This document shows, piece by piece, positions 1 to 7,600 of a stretch of DNA of 54,818 bases. The DNA lies in IMG/VR virus record IMGVR_UViG_3300037833_000027, positions 1 through 54,818 of that record. One strand, 5' to 3'. Source of the DNA: a virus. Within the stretch, counting starts at the first letter, position 1. The number at the start of each line of letters is the position of its first letter. Position numbers and translations under genes: made by a program. The notes below the pieces were generated by a model. The model was given only the letters and a program-made list of their open reading frames with translations. It had not been told where the DNA came from and made no database searches.

Positions 1-483
1 ATGATTTACACGGGCGCCCGCGTGGGTGCGGTCGCGAAGCTCACCATTCAGAGCTTCTACAACGACGCCGACCAGTGGTTTTTTCGCTTCGATGAGAAGG
101 GCGGCAAGAGCCGCGAGATTCCGTGCCGCCACGACCTGGAGCTCTCCGTCAAGCAGTACAAGCAGGCCGCCGGCATCGCCGGCGAGAAGGTCGGACCGCT
201 CTTTCGCTCGGCCGTGCGTCGCGAGAAGAAGCTCACCGCCCAGGCGATGAGCCCATGGGATATGTGCCGCATGGTGAAGCGGCGGCTCAAAGACGCAGAG
301 CTCCCGCCCCAGATTTCGCCCCACTCCTTCCGCGTCACCCTCGCCACCGACCTGCTCAAGCAAGACGTGCCGCTTGAGCAGGTGCAGTACCTTTTGGGCC
401 ACTCGGACGCCCGCACCACGAAGCTCTACGACCGGCGGAAGCGCCAGGTGACCCGGAACGTCGTCGAGCGGATTTCGGTCTGA
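1..483 (+). CDS. Tyrosine recombinase/integrase, C-terminal catalytic domain (5' end outside window)
   Basis: Site-specific recombinase that cuts and rejoins DNA through a tyrosine. The visible 160 residues hold the catalytic set in order: Arg7 (TGARVG), Lys36 (KGGK), His108-x-x-Arg111 (HSFR), His134 (LLGHSD) and nucleophile Tyr143 (KLYDRR), with the usual nine-residue His-Tyr spacing. The N-terminal core-binding domain is missing because the gene runs off the left edge, so the ATG at base 1 is probably internal. A strong hairpin follows 8 bases after the stop. A second, decayed copy of the last 53 codons lies at 1898-2058. The active site looks intact, so the full gene may be functional. Confidence 0.93.
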   Translation: MIYTGARVGAVAKLTIQSFYNDADQWFFRFDEKGGKSREIPCRHDLELSVKQYKQAAGIAGEKVGPLFRSAVRREKKLTAQAMSPWDMCRMVKRRLKDAELPPQISPHSFRVTLATDLLKQDVPLEQVQYLLGHSDARTTKLYDRRKRQVTRNVVERISV

Positions 484-485
484 GG
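325..485 (+). repeat. 161-bp direct repeat of the recombinase 3' end (partner at 1898-2058)
   Basis: The last 53 codons, the stop and two more bases recur at 1898-2058 in the same orientation. By eye the copies differ at about 17 positions, close to 90% identity, and many differences are third-base changes. The copies bracket a terminator and one minus-strand gene, a layout expected for duplicated recombinase genes or for an insertion that carries its own copy of the target gene's 3' end. Confidence 0.85.
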
Positions 486-490
486 GCATG

Positions 491-533
491 CAAAAGAGAA
501 CGCCTGGCCGCTTTGGCCAGGCGTTCTCTTTTG
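491..533. terminator. Strong hairpin, probably bidirectional terminator
   Basis: A perfect 19-bp stem (491-509 pairs with 515-533) has a 5-nt loop. The outer part of the stem is AAAAGAGAA on one side and TTCTCTTTT on the other, so each strand ends in a T run. It sits between the plus-strand recombinase stop (483) and the minus-strand gene ending at 574, and it fits a shared terminator for the two convergent genes. Confidence 0.88.
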
Positions 534-573
534 CGGTCCTGCTCATTTAGCGAGGGTACACCCCTCCACCGGA

Positions 574-1767
574 TCACGACAGCAGCAGCTTAAACACCAG
601 CTTGGGATCGACCCCCAGATCCTTGAGCCCCTGTTCCGTCTCGTCGACGATCTTCTTCAACTCCTTCCAGGGGTTGACCGGCGCGAGGTTGTGTCCGGCG
701 AAGATGTCCACCTGGTGCGTGTTCACCAAGACCTCAATGGGCAGCTCCGCCTCGAACGTGTCCGTCCGCGAGTGAGCGGCACCCGGCACATACTCGCCGT
801 TGACCCCGTACTTCGGCGTCGTGACGCTGTACAGGACGTTGCCGGCCTTGTCCCTGAAGACGAACATCGTCTCGCTCTTGAAGCCGGCGAGCGCCTCACG
901 CGACCGGGTGTTGATCCGCGCGAAGATCTTCCCGTTCTTTGTCTTATTCAACAGCACCTGGGAAAGACGCAGGACGTTGAACCAGTGCCCGTCCTCGTTC
1001 GGGTGATCGGTTCGGAGAGCCGGTTCGATTAGCTTCTGGCACAGCGAGTCGTGCACTCGCAGATCGGCTTGGATGCCGATCCAAACCAGTCCGATGCCAA
1101 GGTATCCGCCGGCTTTGATCTGCTGATGACGGGTCTTTGCACAATCGTTCGAGGGAAGTTGTTCGACTTTGGCGGCCATTTCCAAGGCCATCGCTTCGGC
1201 AGACTTGACCTGCTCCGGCGTGGCGTCCTTGGCGATGGATTCCTTGTCCGCCGTGTTCATCAGCGCCAAGGAAAAATGTGCGAAGGTGGCGGCTTGGTTT
1301 TCCGCGTCCAGAGGGGTCCGACTGTCGGTGTACAAGTCCGCAAGGTGCGTGTACGCGGCGGGCGAAGTCAGGAACGCCTCATGGAACTGCTTGACTCGCC
1401 ATCCGTACCGGATTCGGAAGCGACAATTTGGATCGGTGATCTCGTCGAGGTCTTTCACTTGTGAAACGTCGATGAAATCCAGCCCGCAGTTCCCCTCCAC
1501 CCACTCGATAAGCTTGAAAGCGTTGGACGTTCTCTTGTCGTTGCTGGGCCATACCTCGCTGTAGTTATCGAGTGCCAGAGCACCGTCAAGCGACGGCTGA
1601 GCCCCGACAGCTTCACTCTTTCGGATGAACGAGGAGCTGACGCCGACTTTTTTGGCGACAAGCCCTGCGCTCACGCCGGTGTTGCCGCGCCATTTCACTA
1701 GGCGGCAGCATGCCTTGTAATACCGCTCGATCAGGGCCCGATTGAGGAACTTGGCGTACGCACTCAT
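574..1767 (-). CDS. Hypothetical protein with N-terminal HTH-like segment
   Basis: A 397-residue protein I do not recognise. The start at 1767 is chosen because AAAGGAA lies a few bases upstream; an in-frame ATG at 1812 has no such site. Residues about 30-60 (GVSAGLVAKKVGVSSSFIRK) look like a helix-turn-helix for a DNA-binding or regulatory role. The middle and C-terminal parts are soluble-looking, with no signal peptide or membrane segment. The gene is alone on its strand between two direct repeats of an integrase 3' end, so it probably arrived as cargo. A regulator or element-encoded DNA-binding protein is possible, but this is inference only. Confidence 0.7.
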   Translation of the reverse strand: MSAYAKFLNRALIERYYKACCRLVKWRGNTGVSAGLVAKKVGVSSSFIRKSEAVGAQPSLDGALALDNYSEVWPSNDKRTSNAFKLIEWVEGNCGLDFIDVSQVKDLDEITDPNCRFRIRYGWRVKQFHEAFLTSPAAYTHLADLYTDSRTPLDAENQAATFAHFSLALMNTADKESIAKDATPEQVKSAEAMALEMAAKVEQLPSNDCAKTRHQQIKAGGYLGIGLVWIGIQADLRVHDSLCQKLIEPALRTDHPNEDGHWFNVLRLSQVLLNKTKNGKIFARINTRSREALAGFKSETMFVFRDKAGNVLYSVTTPKYGVNGEYVPGAAHSRTDTFEAELPIEVLVNTHQVDIFAGHNLAPVNPWKELKKIVDETEQGLKDLGVDPKLVFKLLLS

Positions 1768-1894
1768 GTGATTCCTTTCGTTGGGACGGACCGATGCTAT
1801 GCACGGAAACACAGGACACAGAACATTTGTGTTCGTTGATAAGGCTAAGAGCCACCAGATGAAGGAGATCAGGAATCACCAGACTCTCTGCGCG

Positions 1895-2056
1895 GGCTCC
1901 TTCCGCGTCACCGTCGCCACCGACTTGCTCAAGCAGGACGTGCCGCTAGAGCAGGTGCAGTACCTCCCCGGCCACGCCGATGCCCGCACCACCAAGCTCT
2001 ACGACCGGCGGAAACGCCAGGTAACCCGCAACGTCGTCGAGCGAATTTCCGTCTGA
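1895..2056 (+). pseudogene. Tyrosine recombinase 3' remnant
   Basis: This fragment matches only the last 53 codons of the recombinase at 1-483. It keeps the Arg of the HxxR motif, the second His (PGHADA) and the Tyr (KLYDRR). It lacks the first Arg and the Lys, and the HxxR His reads Gly (GSFR), so it cannot be active. An open frame runs back to 1781, but residues before Gly-Ser-Phe-Arg do not resemble recombinase. It is either the remnant of a duplicated recombinase or the restored 3' end left by an insertion. Confidence 0.85.
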
Positions 2057-2062
2057 GGCCGT

Positions 2063-2239
2063 TGCACACGTGTGCACTCCCAAAGCCCCACATCCCAGCA
2101 GATTAAATCGGTGTGCCGAGGAGTATATAGACTCTACGGCACCGCAAACTGACGTGTAGACGTGATTTCGGAAGCCCCTGGCCTGTAATCAGACCGCTTT
2201 TTTATTCCAGAATCAAAAGCGAGTGCAGACGTGTGCACT
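2063..2239. repeat. Two related palindromes around GTGTGCA
   Basis: TGCACACGTGTGCA at 2063-2076 is a perfect 14-bp palindrome. AGTGCAGACGTGTGCACT at 2222-2239 is an 18-bp palindrome with one mismatched pair. Both share the core ACGTGTGCAC. They lie in a 293-bp gene-free stretch just after the recombinase remnant, so they may be binding sites for a dimeric protein or recombinase arm sites. The function is not known. Confidence 0.5.
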
Positions 2240-2280
2240 TCTAAGTGCTGATTTCACGGGGGCTTGCAAAGCTTCCAACC

Positions 2281-2316
2281 ACAGTATCGTGCAGACCATA
2301 TACAGCACGATACTGT
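2281..2316. repeat. 12-bp perfect inverted repeat
   Basis: ACAGTATCGTGC (2281-2292) and GCACGATACTGT (2305-2316) are perfect inverted copies separated by 12 bases. There is no T run, so a terminator is unlikely. It could be an operator or a recombination core site. It sits about 35 bases past the 3' end of the minus-strand gene 2350-2835. Confidence 0.55.
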
Positions 2317-2349
2317 CGTTGGATTCGTGATTTTGGAATCAAAGAGCCC

Positions 2350-2835
2350 TTAAACCGCTGAATCACGAGGCCTCTGCCGCTCCAGCTCAAGCGGTTCGAC
2401 TTCCCTTTCCCCTACCGCGGTGACCGCCCCCGGGCCGACCCGAGGCCTGTACCCCTCCGGGATCCACCAACCGTGAAGTCCGTAGGCCTCAACGGCCGCA
2501 AATAGGCGTTGGCCAGCGTGAGCGTTGGGCGCTCCGATGGGCGTCAGACCGCGGATGCGGCCAACCTCGGTTAGGAGTTCCGTCGGCAAGTGTCGGCATC
2601 GCATGAACTCGTGGGTCTCGACCATCTCAAATCGCTCGCGGCCGCCCTCGAACTCGTCCGCGACGCTGGTCGCGGTGACGGGCACACAGTTCCACTCGTC
2701 GTTCCGCAGGAACGACACGTACAAGTTCCGCTCCCGCCCTGTCCCCGTCGGCTGGATCCGAAGCTGGTAGACATCTAGCCGCGGAGTCACCATCAGGGGT
2801 CGGTTTAGTTCCATGTCGAGTTGCGTGGTGTCCAT
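2350..2835 (-). CDS. Hypothetical protein
   Basis: A 161-residue protein with no family I recognise. The start is supported by GAGGAG seven bases upstream. It is rich in charged residues, with mixed alpha/beta-looking sequence, no signal peptide and no membrane segment. The last 30 residues are Arg/Glu/Pro-rich and probably disordered. About 800 bp of gene-free DNA lies upstream, so regulation may be encoded there. It has no convincing operon partner. Confidence 0.6.
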   Translation of the reverse strand: MDTTQLDMELNRPLMVTPRLDVYQLRIQPTGTGRERNLYVSFLRNDEWNCVPVTATSVADEFEGGRERFEMVETHEFMRCRHLPTELLTEVGRIRGLTPIGAPNAHAGQRLFAAVEAYGLHGWWIPEGYRPRVGPGAVTAVGEREVEPLELERQRPRDSAV

Positions 2836-3654
2836 CGTGTCTCCTCGTGGATAGTCCCCGGGCCTTTATCCCCAACACTCCCCGTTCCCATCCGCAAGAC
2901 CCCTCGGGCCGGGCGGTGGAACGGGCTGTCGGTCGGGGACGGACGGGCCGGCAACTGCTCGTCGGCCCGGGGTACGGTGGAGGACTGGTAGGGGCGGTTA
3001 GAAACGGCCCGGCTGTTGGGGCACCAGGTCAGGCCCGGGGGAGGCTGGAGCCTGGTTTGATCGCCGGGGCGAAGACCGCCCTCTCCCCATCCCGTCGCCC
3101 GGGTGCACTGCACCTGTGCGGGCGCCTCGTCAACTTCGAACGCGAGGGGCGGGTTTGGCTACCCGCCGGGGAGCTTTTACGTCGTGTTGGTTGCCGACCT
3201 TTGCCTGGTCGGGGCCGGGACGAACTTGGCCGGCCTTCTCCACCGTCTTCAGTTGTCGGTCGGAGGCCGCACATCGCGACCTCTCCACCCTCCGACGGCC
3301 GGGTAAAGTCGCTCGGCTAGTGGTGCCCGGTACGGACGGGGTGGACGGCAGTTCGCAGGGGCCCCGTCGCCCTACAGACCCGTCTCCGCTGCACAGGAAG
3401 GTACTTCGGAGGCACGGGAACGGGTCGGATACTACCAGGGTAGCCCGGGCGCGACCTCCGGCTTCCCGATGCGGTCTCCGAACAAACCCGCCGTCGGCCG
3501 CCCGATTCACTGTCGTGCGTTGATGCCTGTCGCTGACCCCGTGTTAGAGAGGCGGTGCCCTCTCATAATGGACCGAGCCTATATCGCTCTGTTCTAATAG
3601 TGTCACCATCGACCGCTGGGGTCGGTTGACAGGCACCCGCACCGGAGACACGTG
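2836..3654. other. Gene-free GC-rich block with many hairpins
   Basis: About 815 bp without a convincing reading frame on either strand; the open frames here have biased, non-protein-like composition. Several short stems are visible: 3148-3154 with 3161-3167 (7 bp, 6-nt loop), 3194-3199 with 3207-3212 (6 bp, 7-nt loop), and a CGGAGG/CCTCCG pair around 3260-3295. The block could be a structured RNA, a long leader of either flanking gene, or decayed DNA. No tRNA, tmRNA or RNase P signature was seen. Confidence 0.45.
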
Positions 3655-3885
3655 ATGCAGATCCAAGTGACCCAGACCCTGACCCACAGCGACGAGTCAA
3701 GCGGCACCACCATCTTCTCGGACGGCACCCGCGCCTACTGGACTGAGGGCGACTCCCCCGTCGTCTACAGCCCTACTCCTGTGGATTCGCGCCCCTACTC
3801 CGCCCTGCTAAGCAGCGGCGAGATGGGCGACATGCGGGAGATGACCGAACGCGAGGAGCACGAGTGGGAGGCCGCGCGCGAGTAG
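3655..3885 (+). CDS. Small acidic hypothetical protein
   Basis: A 76-residue acidic protein of unknown function. The ATG at 3655 is preferred; a GTG directly before it is also possible, and GGAG lies about eight bases upstream. It contains a Ser/Thr-rich first half and a Glu-rich C-terminal helix (MREMTEREEHEW), with no membrane segment. It is convergent with the HNH nuclease gene, 11 bases away. Such small acidic proteins are often inhibitors or adaptors, but nothing here shows that. Confidence 0.55.
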   Translation: MQIQVTQTLTHSDESSGTTIFSDGTRAYWTEGDSPVVYSPTPVDSRPYSALLSSGEMGDMREMTEREEHEWEAARE

Positions 3886-3896
3886 TAGTGCACCCT

Positions 3897-4598
3897 CTAC
3901 CCTTTGTCGCGTCGGCCGACGTGCCGGTTGACAATTCTCCGAAGTTGATCGATGGACATGGGAGGAACGGTGCGGTGCAGGACGGCGTGGCAGTTCGGGC
4001 ACACCGGTACGAGGTCGCGGACAGGGTCTACCTGGTAGCTGACACGGATCTCCGACAGCGGCTTGATGTGATGCACTTCAATAAGGTGCCAGCCAGCGAT
4101 CCCGTAGACGGTTTCGAGGTCGATGCGGCAGACCGCACACTGCCAGCCGTGGTGCCGGATGCACGCGGCCCGGGCCTCGGGACACCTCTCGTAAACGGTC
4201 ACGGCGACACGGGCGGCAGCCCCCTCTACGTATCCCGCCGTGTCCGGCACCGCTTCCGCTTGCCCCGTTGCCACAGGCGGAACGACGGGCGGTGCCACCG
4301 GAACCGTCGGCGCCGAAGGTCGCACGCGTATGAGCCGGAGTGCGACGTCTGCGGGAGTGATTAGAACATAGCGGTCTTTCGCCACCAGCCGAAAGTACTT
4401 GGGTACACCTTCGCGGGCTGCCCAATCCTTTCCCTCGCAGTGACGGCCGATCTCCGACCGCAACGGCTTAACGGGGTCATCACTATGGGAACTCATCAAG
4501 TTCCCCTGCTCGATCAGCTCCCATATCTCCCGGGCGCTAAGTGGACGCTCGGAGCGGTATAAGACTTGGATCGCGGCCCTCACGTATAATCCGGCCAT
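3897..4598 (-). CDS. HARE-HTH/HNH endonuclease
   Basis: A predicted DNA endonuclease of 233 residues. The start at 4598 is supported by GGAGGT six bases upstream; a longer frame to 4715 lacks such support. Residues about 8-75 resemble a HARE-HTH winged helix (AAIQVLYRSERPLSAREIWE), known from restriction enzymes and chromatin proteins. A Pro/Ala/Val linker follows. The C-terminal HNH domain has Cys154-x-x-Cys157, His176-His177 (VHHIKP) and Cys200-x-x-Cys203-His-x3-His208, so zinc and catalytic residues appear complete. It is too short and lacks the domains for IscB. It may be a stand-alone restriction-type nuclease; no methylase is adjacent. Confidence 0.82.
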   Translation of the reverse strand: MAGLYVRAAIQVLYRSERPLSAREIWELIEQGNLMSSHSDDPVKPLRSEIGRHCEGKDWAAREGVPKYFRLVAKDRYVLITPADVALRLIRVRPSAPTVPVAPPVVPPVATGQAEAVPDTAGYVEGAAARVAVTVYERCPEARAACIRHHGWQCAVCRIDLETVYGIAGWHLIEVHHIKPLSEIRVSYQVDPVRDLVPVCPNCHAVLHRTVPPMSIDQLRRIVNRHVGRRDKG

Positions 4599-4752
4599 TC
4601 CGACCTCCGCGCGTTGCTGCCGACCCCAGTCGTACGACCGCTCACGCAAGCAATTCCTGGCAGGTCGGGATGAGAGTGTCGCGACGTCGGGCTGGAGCAG
4701 TTGATCCCGCGGCACTCCGTTGCGCCGCCGACTGAACCGTCTGCAGCGGAAC

Positions 4753-4953
4753 CTACCAGTCTCGATACGGATGGCACCTGCGGCATGGCTTCATCGGCAC
4801 CCCCGAGACCTTCGCGTCCCCGAGCGACTCGAACGGGCCGTGCCACTGCCCCGTCGGCCGCCCGCTCGTTCGCTTTCCCAGCCCGTCGTTGCAGTCCACG
4901 TACCCAGCCTTGTGCAAGGTCGCTTGGGCTTTGTTGACGTAGATCCAGTACAT
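4753..4953 (-). CDS. 66-residue Cys/His mini-domain protein
   Basis: A small protein with a likely metal-binding pattern: His14, Cys21, Trp37-x-Gly-Pro-Phe41, then Cys57-x-x-Cys60-His-Pro. The same layout closes the receiver protein encoded at 5207-5851, so the two proteins share a domain, perhaps an Ada-like zinc-binding fold (inference). Its ATG overlaps the stop of the upstream gene by one base (TGATG), which indicates translational coupling. It is the last gene of the minus-strand operon that begins at 6440. Confidence 0.68.
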   Translation of the reverse strand: MYWIYVNKAQATLHKAGYVDCNDGLGKRTSGRPTGQWHGPFESLGDAKVSGVPMKPCRRCHPYRDW

Positions 4954-5195
4954 CACCCCTCCAGATCGATGCCACACTGAAGGGCGAGCTGGCACACCGC
5001 CTGATACCGGGTGTCCTCGTCCGCCCCGTCGATCCGCACCATCTGCCGGAACCGGCGGGGCGTCGGCGGAGCTTCCGGGTCGATGCTGACCGTTGGTTCT
5101 GCCACGAGGGCCATGGTGCCCGCCGCCTCGTTCACGGTGGCGGTCGTGTAGCCCAAGGACTCGATCTGTTTCAGGATAATCTCGGTGATGGGCAT
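4953..5195 (-). CDS. Small hypothetical protein
   Basis: An 80-residue protein of unknown function. The first 30 residues (ITEIILKQIESLGYTTATV) look like a helix followed by a strand; the rest has a loop and a C-terminal helix. It lies 11 bases downstream of the receiver gene and overlaps the next gene by one base. It is therefore part of the same transcript and probably of the same system. No catalytic motif is visible. Confidence 0.62.
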   Translation of the reverse strand: MPITEIILKQIESLGYTTATVNEAAGTMALVAEPTVSIDPEAPPTPRRFRQMVRIDGADEDTRYQAVCQLALQCGIDLEG

Positions 5196-5206
5196 TCAGC
5201 CGTCCG

Positions 5207-5851
5207 CTAAGCAAGTGGATGGCACAAGTTGCACGGTACAGCTCCGCTCGAATCTGTCCGGATATTCTTAAGTGCAAATGGACCGCGCCACATCTTTGAT
5301 CCGTCACCGTCAAAAGGTGTACAAAGTCGCGACCTGTTAAGACACACTTCGCGGTGGATGGTGGGCCTTTCACTACCCACGCTAATCCAGAACTGACAGA
5401 TGCCTGGGAGGCATAACTCCTCCGCCGATTCGTTCGTCATTCGAAGCAAACTGACTGTGAACTTCAGAAAGTCCCGAATCTGGAAAAACCCCTTCTGAAT
5501 CAATTGAACATGGCCTAACTCAAACAGCTGAAAATCGCGGCTCTCAATCTGGCCGGATAAGATGACGAGAGGAAGAGCATGTGTGTTCATGTCATTCATC
5601 TCATGGTTCAGCTGCCCCTTTTTTAGTTGCTTAACGAATGATCTAGCATCCTTGAAACGTTCATCATCTGGAAGACCAAGATCTGATATCAATAGGTCAT
5701 ATTTCTCCGTTTTCAACTTGTAAAGTCCGGTAGCCATCGTGAGGGCGAATTGCAACTCTAAGTCGGGTGAATACCGTCTAAATGATTTTTCCGACATCTC
5801 ATTGGCCTGTGCCGAATCCTCAATCCAAAGTATCTTATAGCCCTGCTTCAT
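5207..5851 (-). CDS. Receiver-domain protein with C-terminal Cys/His domain
   Basis: A 214-residue response-regulator-like protein. Residues 1-135 form a CheY-like receiver: acidic pair Glu11-Asp12 (WIEDS), phospho-acceptor Asp57 (LLISDLGLPD), Ser99 (VILSG) and Lys120 (LIQKGF), so the phosphorylation site looks intact. There is no standard DNA-binding output domain. Instead residues 164-214 carry His166, Cys170, Trp188-x-Gly-Pro-Phe192 and Cys207-x-x-Cys210-His-Pro, matching the 66-residue protein two genes downstream. The start overlaps the upstream membrane-protein gene by 17 bases. No histidine kinase is in the window, so the phospho-donor is unknown. GC content is lower than in neighbours, which suggests separate acquisition. 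Confidence 0.75.
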   Translation of the reverse strand: MKQGYKILWIEDSAQANEMSEKSFRRYSPDLELQFALTMATGLYKLKTEKYDLLISDLGLPDDERFKDARSFVKQLKKGQLNHEMNDMNTHALPLVILSGQIESRDFQLFELGHVQLIQKGFFQIRDFLKFTVSLLRMTNESAEELCLPGICQFWISVGSERPTIHREVCLNRSRLCTPFDGDGSKMWRGPFALKNIRTDSSGAVPCNLCHPLA

Positions 5852-6440
5852 GCCTTGTCGTCCTTCTAACCACCCGATCCATGCGAAAGTCTCTTAAAGA
5901 GTTTTGGTAGTCGGTCAATCGACGCCTCGCTTCGGACAGCTGCCGCCGTGCAGCTTCAGGCATCTGGGCAGTCCATTCCTTGCCCGCCAATTCGATGGAG
6001 ATGACTTGTTCAACGTCAACGGCAGTGTTTTTGGCAGAATGGAACGTTTTCCTCTCATTCTCCGCGAGTGTGACGTGGTGCTTTTCATAACAGCCCAAAA
6101 AATGATCCCGGGTCTTGAGTGCTCGTTCGATCGCTTCGGGAGCACGAAGGCTGTTGGGGGGGGTGGCGAGCACCAGTTGAATCAGATCCTTGAGCTGTTG
6201 AATAGATTCTGAAGCACTTGCTAGTCCTTGGACGCTTGTGGCCAGCTCCTTGTCCGCCTCTTCGTTCAGCCTTGCCCGCGATGCGAGCTCCTGCCGTAGG
6301 CGCTCTAAATTCTCCTGTGCTACCGCGGATTTACGGCTCGACATTATTGCCGTCAGAAGACTAAGCAGAGACACAATTACTGCGGCTGCGGCTGCTACAA
6401 GGGCAGCATCGACGGACGAGCTAGGTGTTTGACTCAGCAT
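5835..6440 (-). CDS. Membrane-anchored coiled-coil protein
   Basis: A 201-residue protein with one N-terminal transmembrane helix (about residues 12-34, VDAALVAAAAAVIVSLLSLL) followed by a long Glu/Arg/Gln-rich coiled coil and a helical C-terminus. It probably sits in the inner membrane with the coil in the cytoplasm. It is the first gene of a four-gene minus-strand operon and overlaps the receiver gene by 17 bases, so it may sense or anchor for that protein. No enzymatic motif is visible. This pattern occurs in small effector or signalling modules; the role here is inference. Confidence 0.72.
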   Translation of the reverse strand: MLSQTPSSSVDAALVAAAAAVIVSLLSLLTAIMSSRKSAVAQENLERLRQELASRARLNEEADKELATSVQGLASASESIQQLKDLIQLVLATPPNSLRAPEAIERALKTRDHFLGCYEKHHVTLAENERKTFHSAKNTAVDVEQVISIELAGKEWTAQMPEAARRQLSEARRRLTDYQNSLRDFRMDRVVRRTTRHEAGL

Positions 6441-6456
6441 TTGTCCCTAGAGCGTG

Positions 6457-6900
6457 TTACGCACTTTCAGTCCAGTTCGCCAGTCCAGCCGGCATGACGA
6501 TCGCGACAGCAGCGAGTTGCATGTTCCAGAGCGTCGACGCGAGCCGCTCGTAGTCCCGGGTCAACCAGCGGAACCGTACCAGCCACGCGAAGCTCCGCTC
6601 GACGACCCACCGCCGCGGGAGCATCGCGAAGCCGTTTCCGCCGGCTTCTCGCCCGTGTACCCCTGGTTGTCGCACGCCGGGTCGACCGACTCGCTGCTGC
6701 GCCTGCTGGTATACGGCGGACCACGGCGGCAGGTCGTTCGGCATCATCCGCCAAGCCTGGCCGCCGCGAACCATGTACCGCATCCCGTCGAACACCTCGC
6801 GGAGGTCGTGCGCCCGCTGCGGCGCGTTCGCGACCATCAGCGTCAGGTGCGGGGCCACGAACTCCCACTCCGCGTCCGTCACGTCGCTCGGGTACGGCTC
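6457..6900 (-). pseudogene. IS5-family transposase remnant with internal deletion
   Basis: The N-terminal part of an IS5/IS4-type transposase ([11 protein letters not shown], then [20 protein letters not shown]) runs, after a scrambled stretch, into the C-terminal part ([16 protein letters not shown]). The central DDE catalytic core between them is absent. No ATG is found in the correct frame before GEPYPSD-like sequence, so the 5' end is also damaged. Clear terminal inverted repeats were not found. It is inactive and lies directly downstream of the coiled-coil operon promoter region. Confidence 0.82.
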
Positions 6901-6911
6901 CGGCCATGCTG

Positions 6912-7286
6912 CTAAACTTGCCGCGCGCGTGCCCCGGCGTCAATCACGGGACGCGTGTGGCGGCCGAGGCAGAGTAGCATGAGCTGGACTGCCGGCAGGC
7001 CGGTCCGCCGTCGGGCGTGGTTGATCCGCCCCACCAGGTTGTCGTCGAGCGGCACGCGGACCAACTTGTTAGCGGGTACCGTGTCCTCCCCCACGAGGCC
7101 GATGCCGCGTAACGCCTCGACCAGCTCCCCGAGCTCCCCGTCGAGCGCGTCGTGCAGAACTTCGTGCAACGTCTTGCCTTCCTCGGCCGCCCGGGCCTTC
7201 ACCCCCTGCCACAGCGTTGCCGGCATCCGGACCGTCCGGTGGAACTGCGGGAGGTCGTCCTCACCATCGTCGTCGGGGAGGGTCAC
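6912..7286 (-). CDS. Ribbon-helix-helix-like protein
   Basis: A 124-residue protein. Residues about 15-50 ([20 protein letters not shown], then a helix ending in LHDALDGEL) fit a ribbon-helix-helix DNA-binding fold of the Arc/CopG type, with an acidic N-terminus before it. The second half is unassigned. It is the last gene of a minus-strand chain and overlaps the DUF2958 gene by 4 bases (ATGA). It may regulate this gene cluster or act as an antitoxin-like repressor; no toxin is adjacent. Confidence 0.65.
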   Translation of the reverse strand: MTLPDDDGEDDLPQFHRTVRMPATLWQGVKARAAEEGKTLHEVLHDALDGELGELVEALRGIGLVGEDTVPANKLVRVPLDDNLVGRINHARRRTGLPAVQLMLLCLGRHTRPVIDAGARARQV

Positions 7287-7600
7287 CGATCACCTCCCTG
7301 CCGCCCGGCAACGCACTCGGCAACCGGCTTGGGCGTGAAGTGGAGGTCCCGCTCGACCCGCAGACCGCCCGGCCCACGGACCTGCTCCAGCTCGTCCAAG
7401 CTGAAGTACCCCCACTCGGTCTCCAGGCCCTCGACGAGGCCGAAGAACAGCCGGTCGGCCGGGTCGTACTCAGTCGCGCACCACGTCCAGGACGTCCACG
7501 GCGTGAAGAACTTGGCGCGGGCGACGGCCGCGGCGCCGAGCGACTCCTGCGAGTAGAGGGGCGGCAGCGACGCCTCCAGTTCGTCGGTCATCAGCTTCAT
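7283..7600 (-). CDS. DUF2958 family protein
   Basis: A 105-residue protein that matches DUF2958 over its length: LPPLYSQE, KFFTPWTSWTWCATEY, FFGLVEGLETEWGYFSL, then ERDLHFTPKP. The family is common on plasmids and integrative elements; its biochemical role is unknown. The start is the ATG at 7600 with GGAGG upstream. It overlaps its neighbours by 4 bases on both sides, so it is translationally coupled within the accessory operon. Confidence 0.88.
   Translation of the reverse strand: MKLMTDELEASLPPLYSQESLGAAAVARAKFFTPWTSWTWCATEYDPADRLFFGLVEGLETEWGYFSLDELEQVRGPGGLRVERDLHFTPKPVAECVAGRQGGDR

Noticed and set aside
3116-3523. Plus-strand frame of 135 codons in the non-coding block
   Set aside because: Arg/Ser/Pro-biased text without conserved motifs, and no ribosome site.
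3897-4598. HNH protein as IscB with an omega RNA in the upstream or downstream block
   Set aside because: The protein is 233 residues, lacks RuvC and PLMP regions, and has a HARE-HTH domain instead.
4599-4715. N-terminal extension of the HNH nuclease to 4715
   Set aside because: The extra 39 residues are Arg-rich and unconserved-looking, while the ATG at 4598 has a strong ribosome site.
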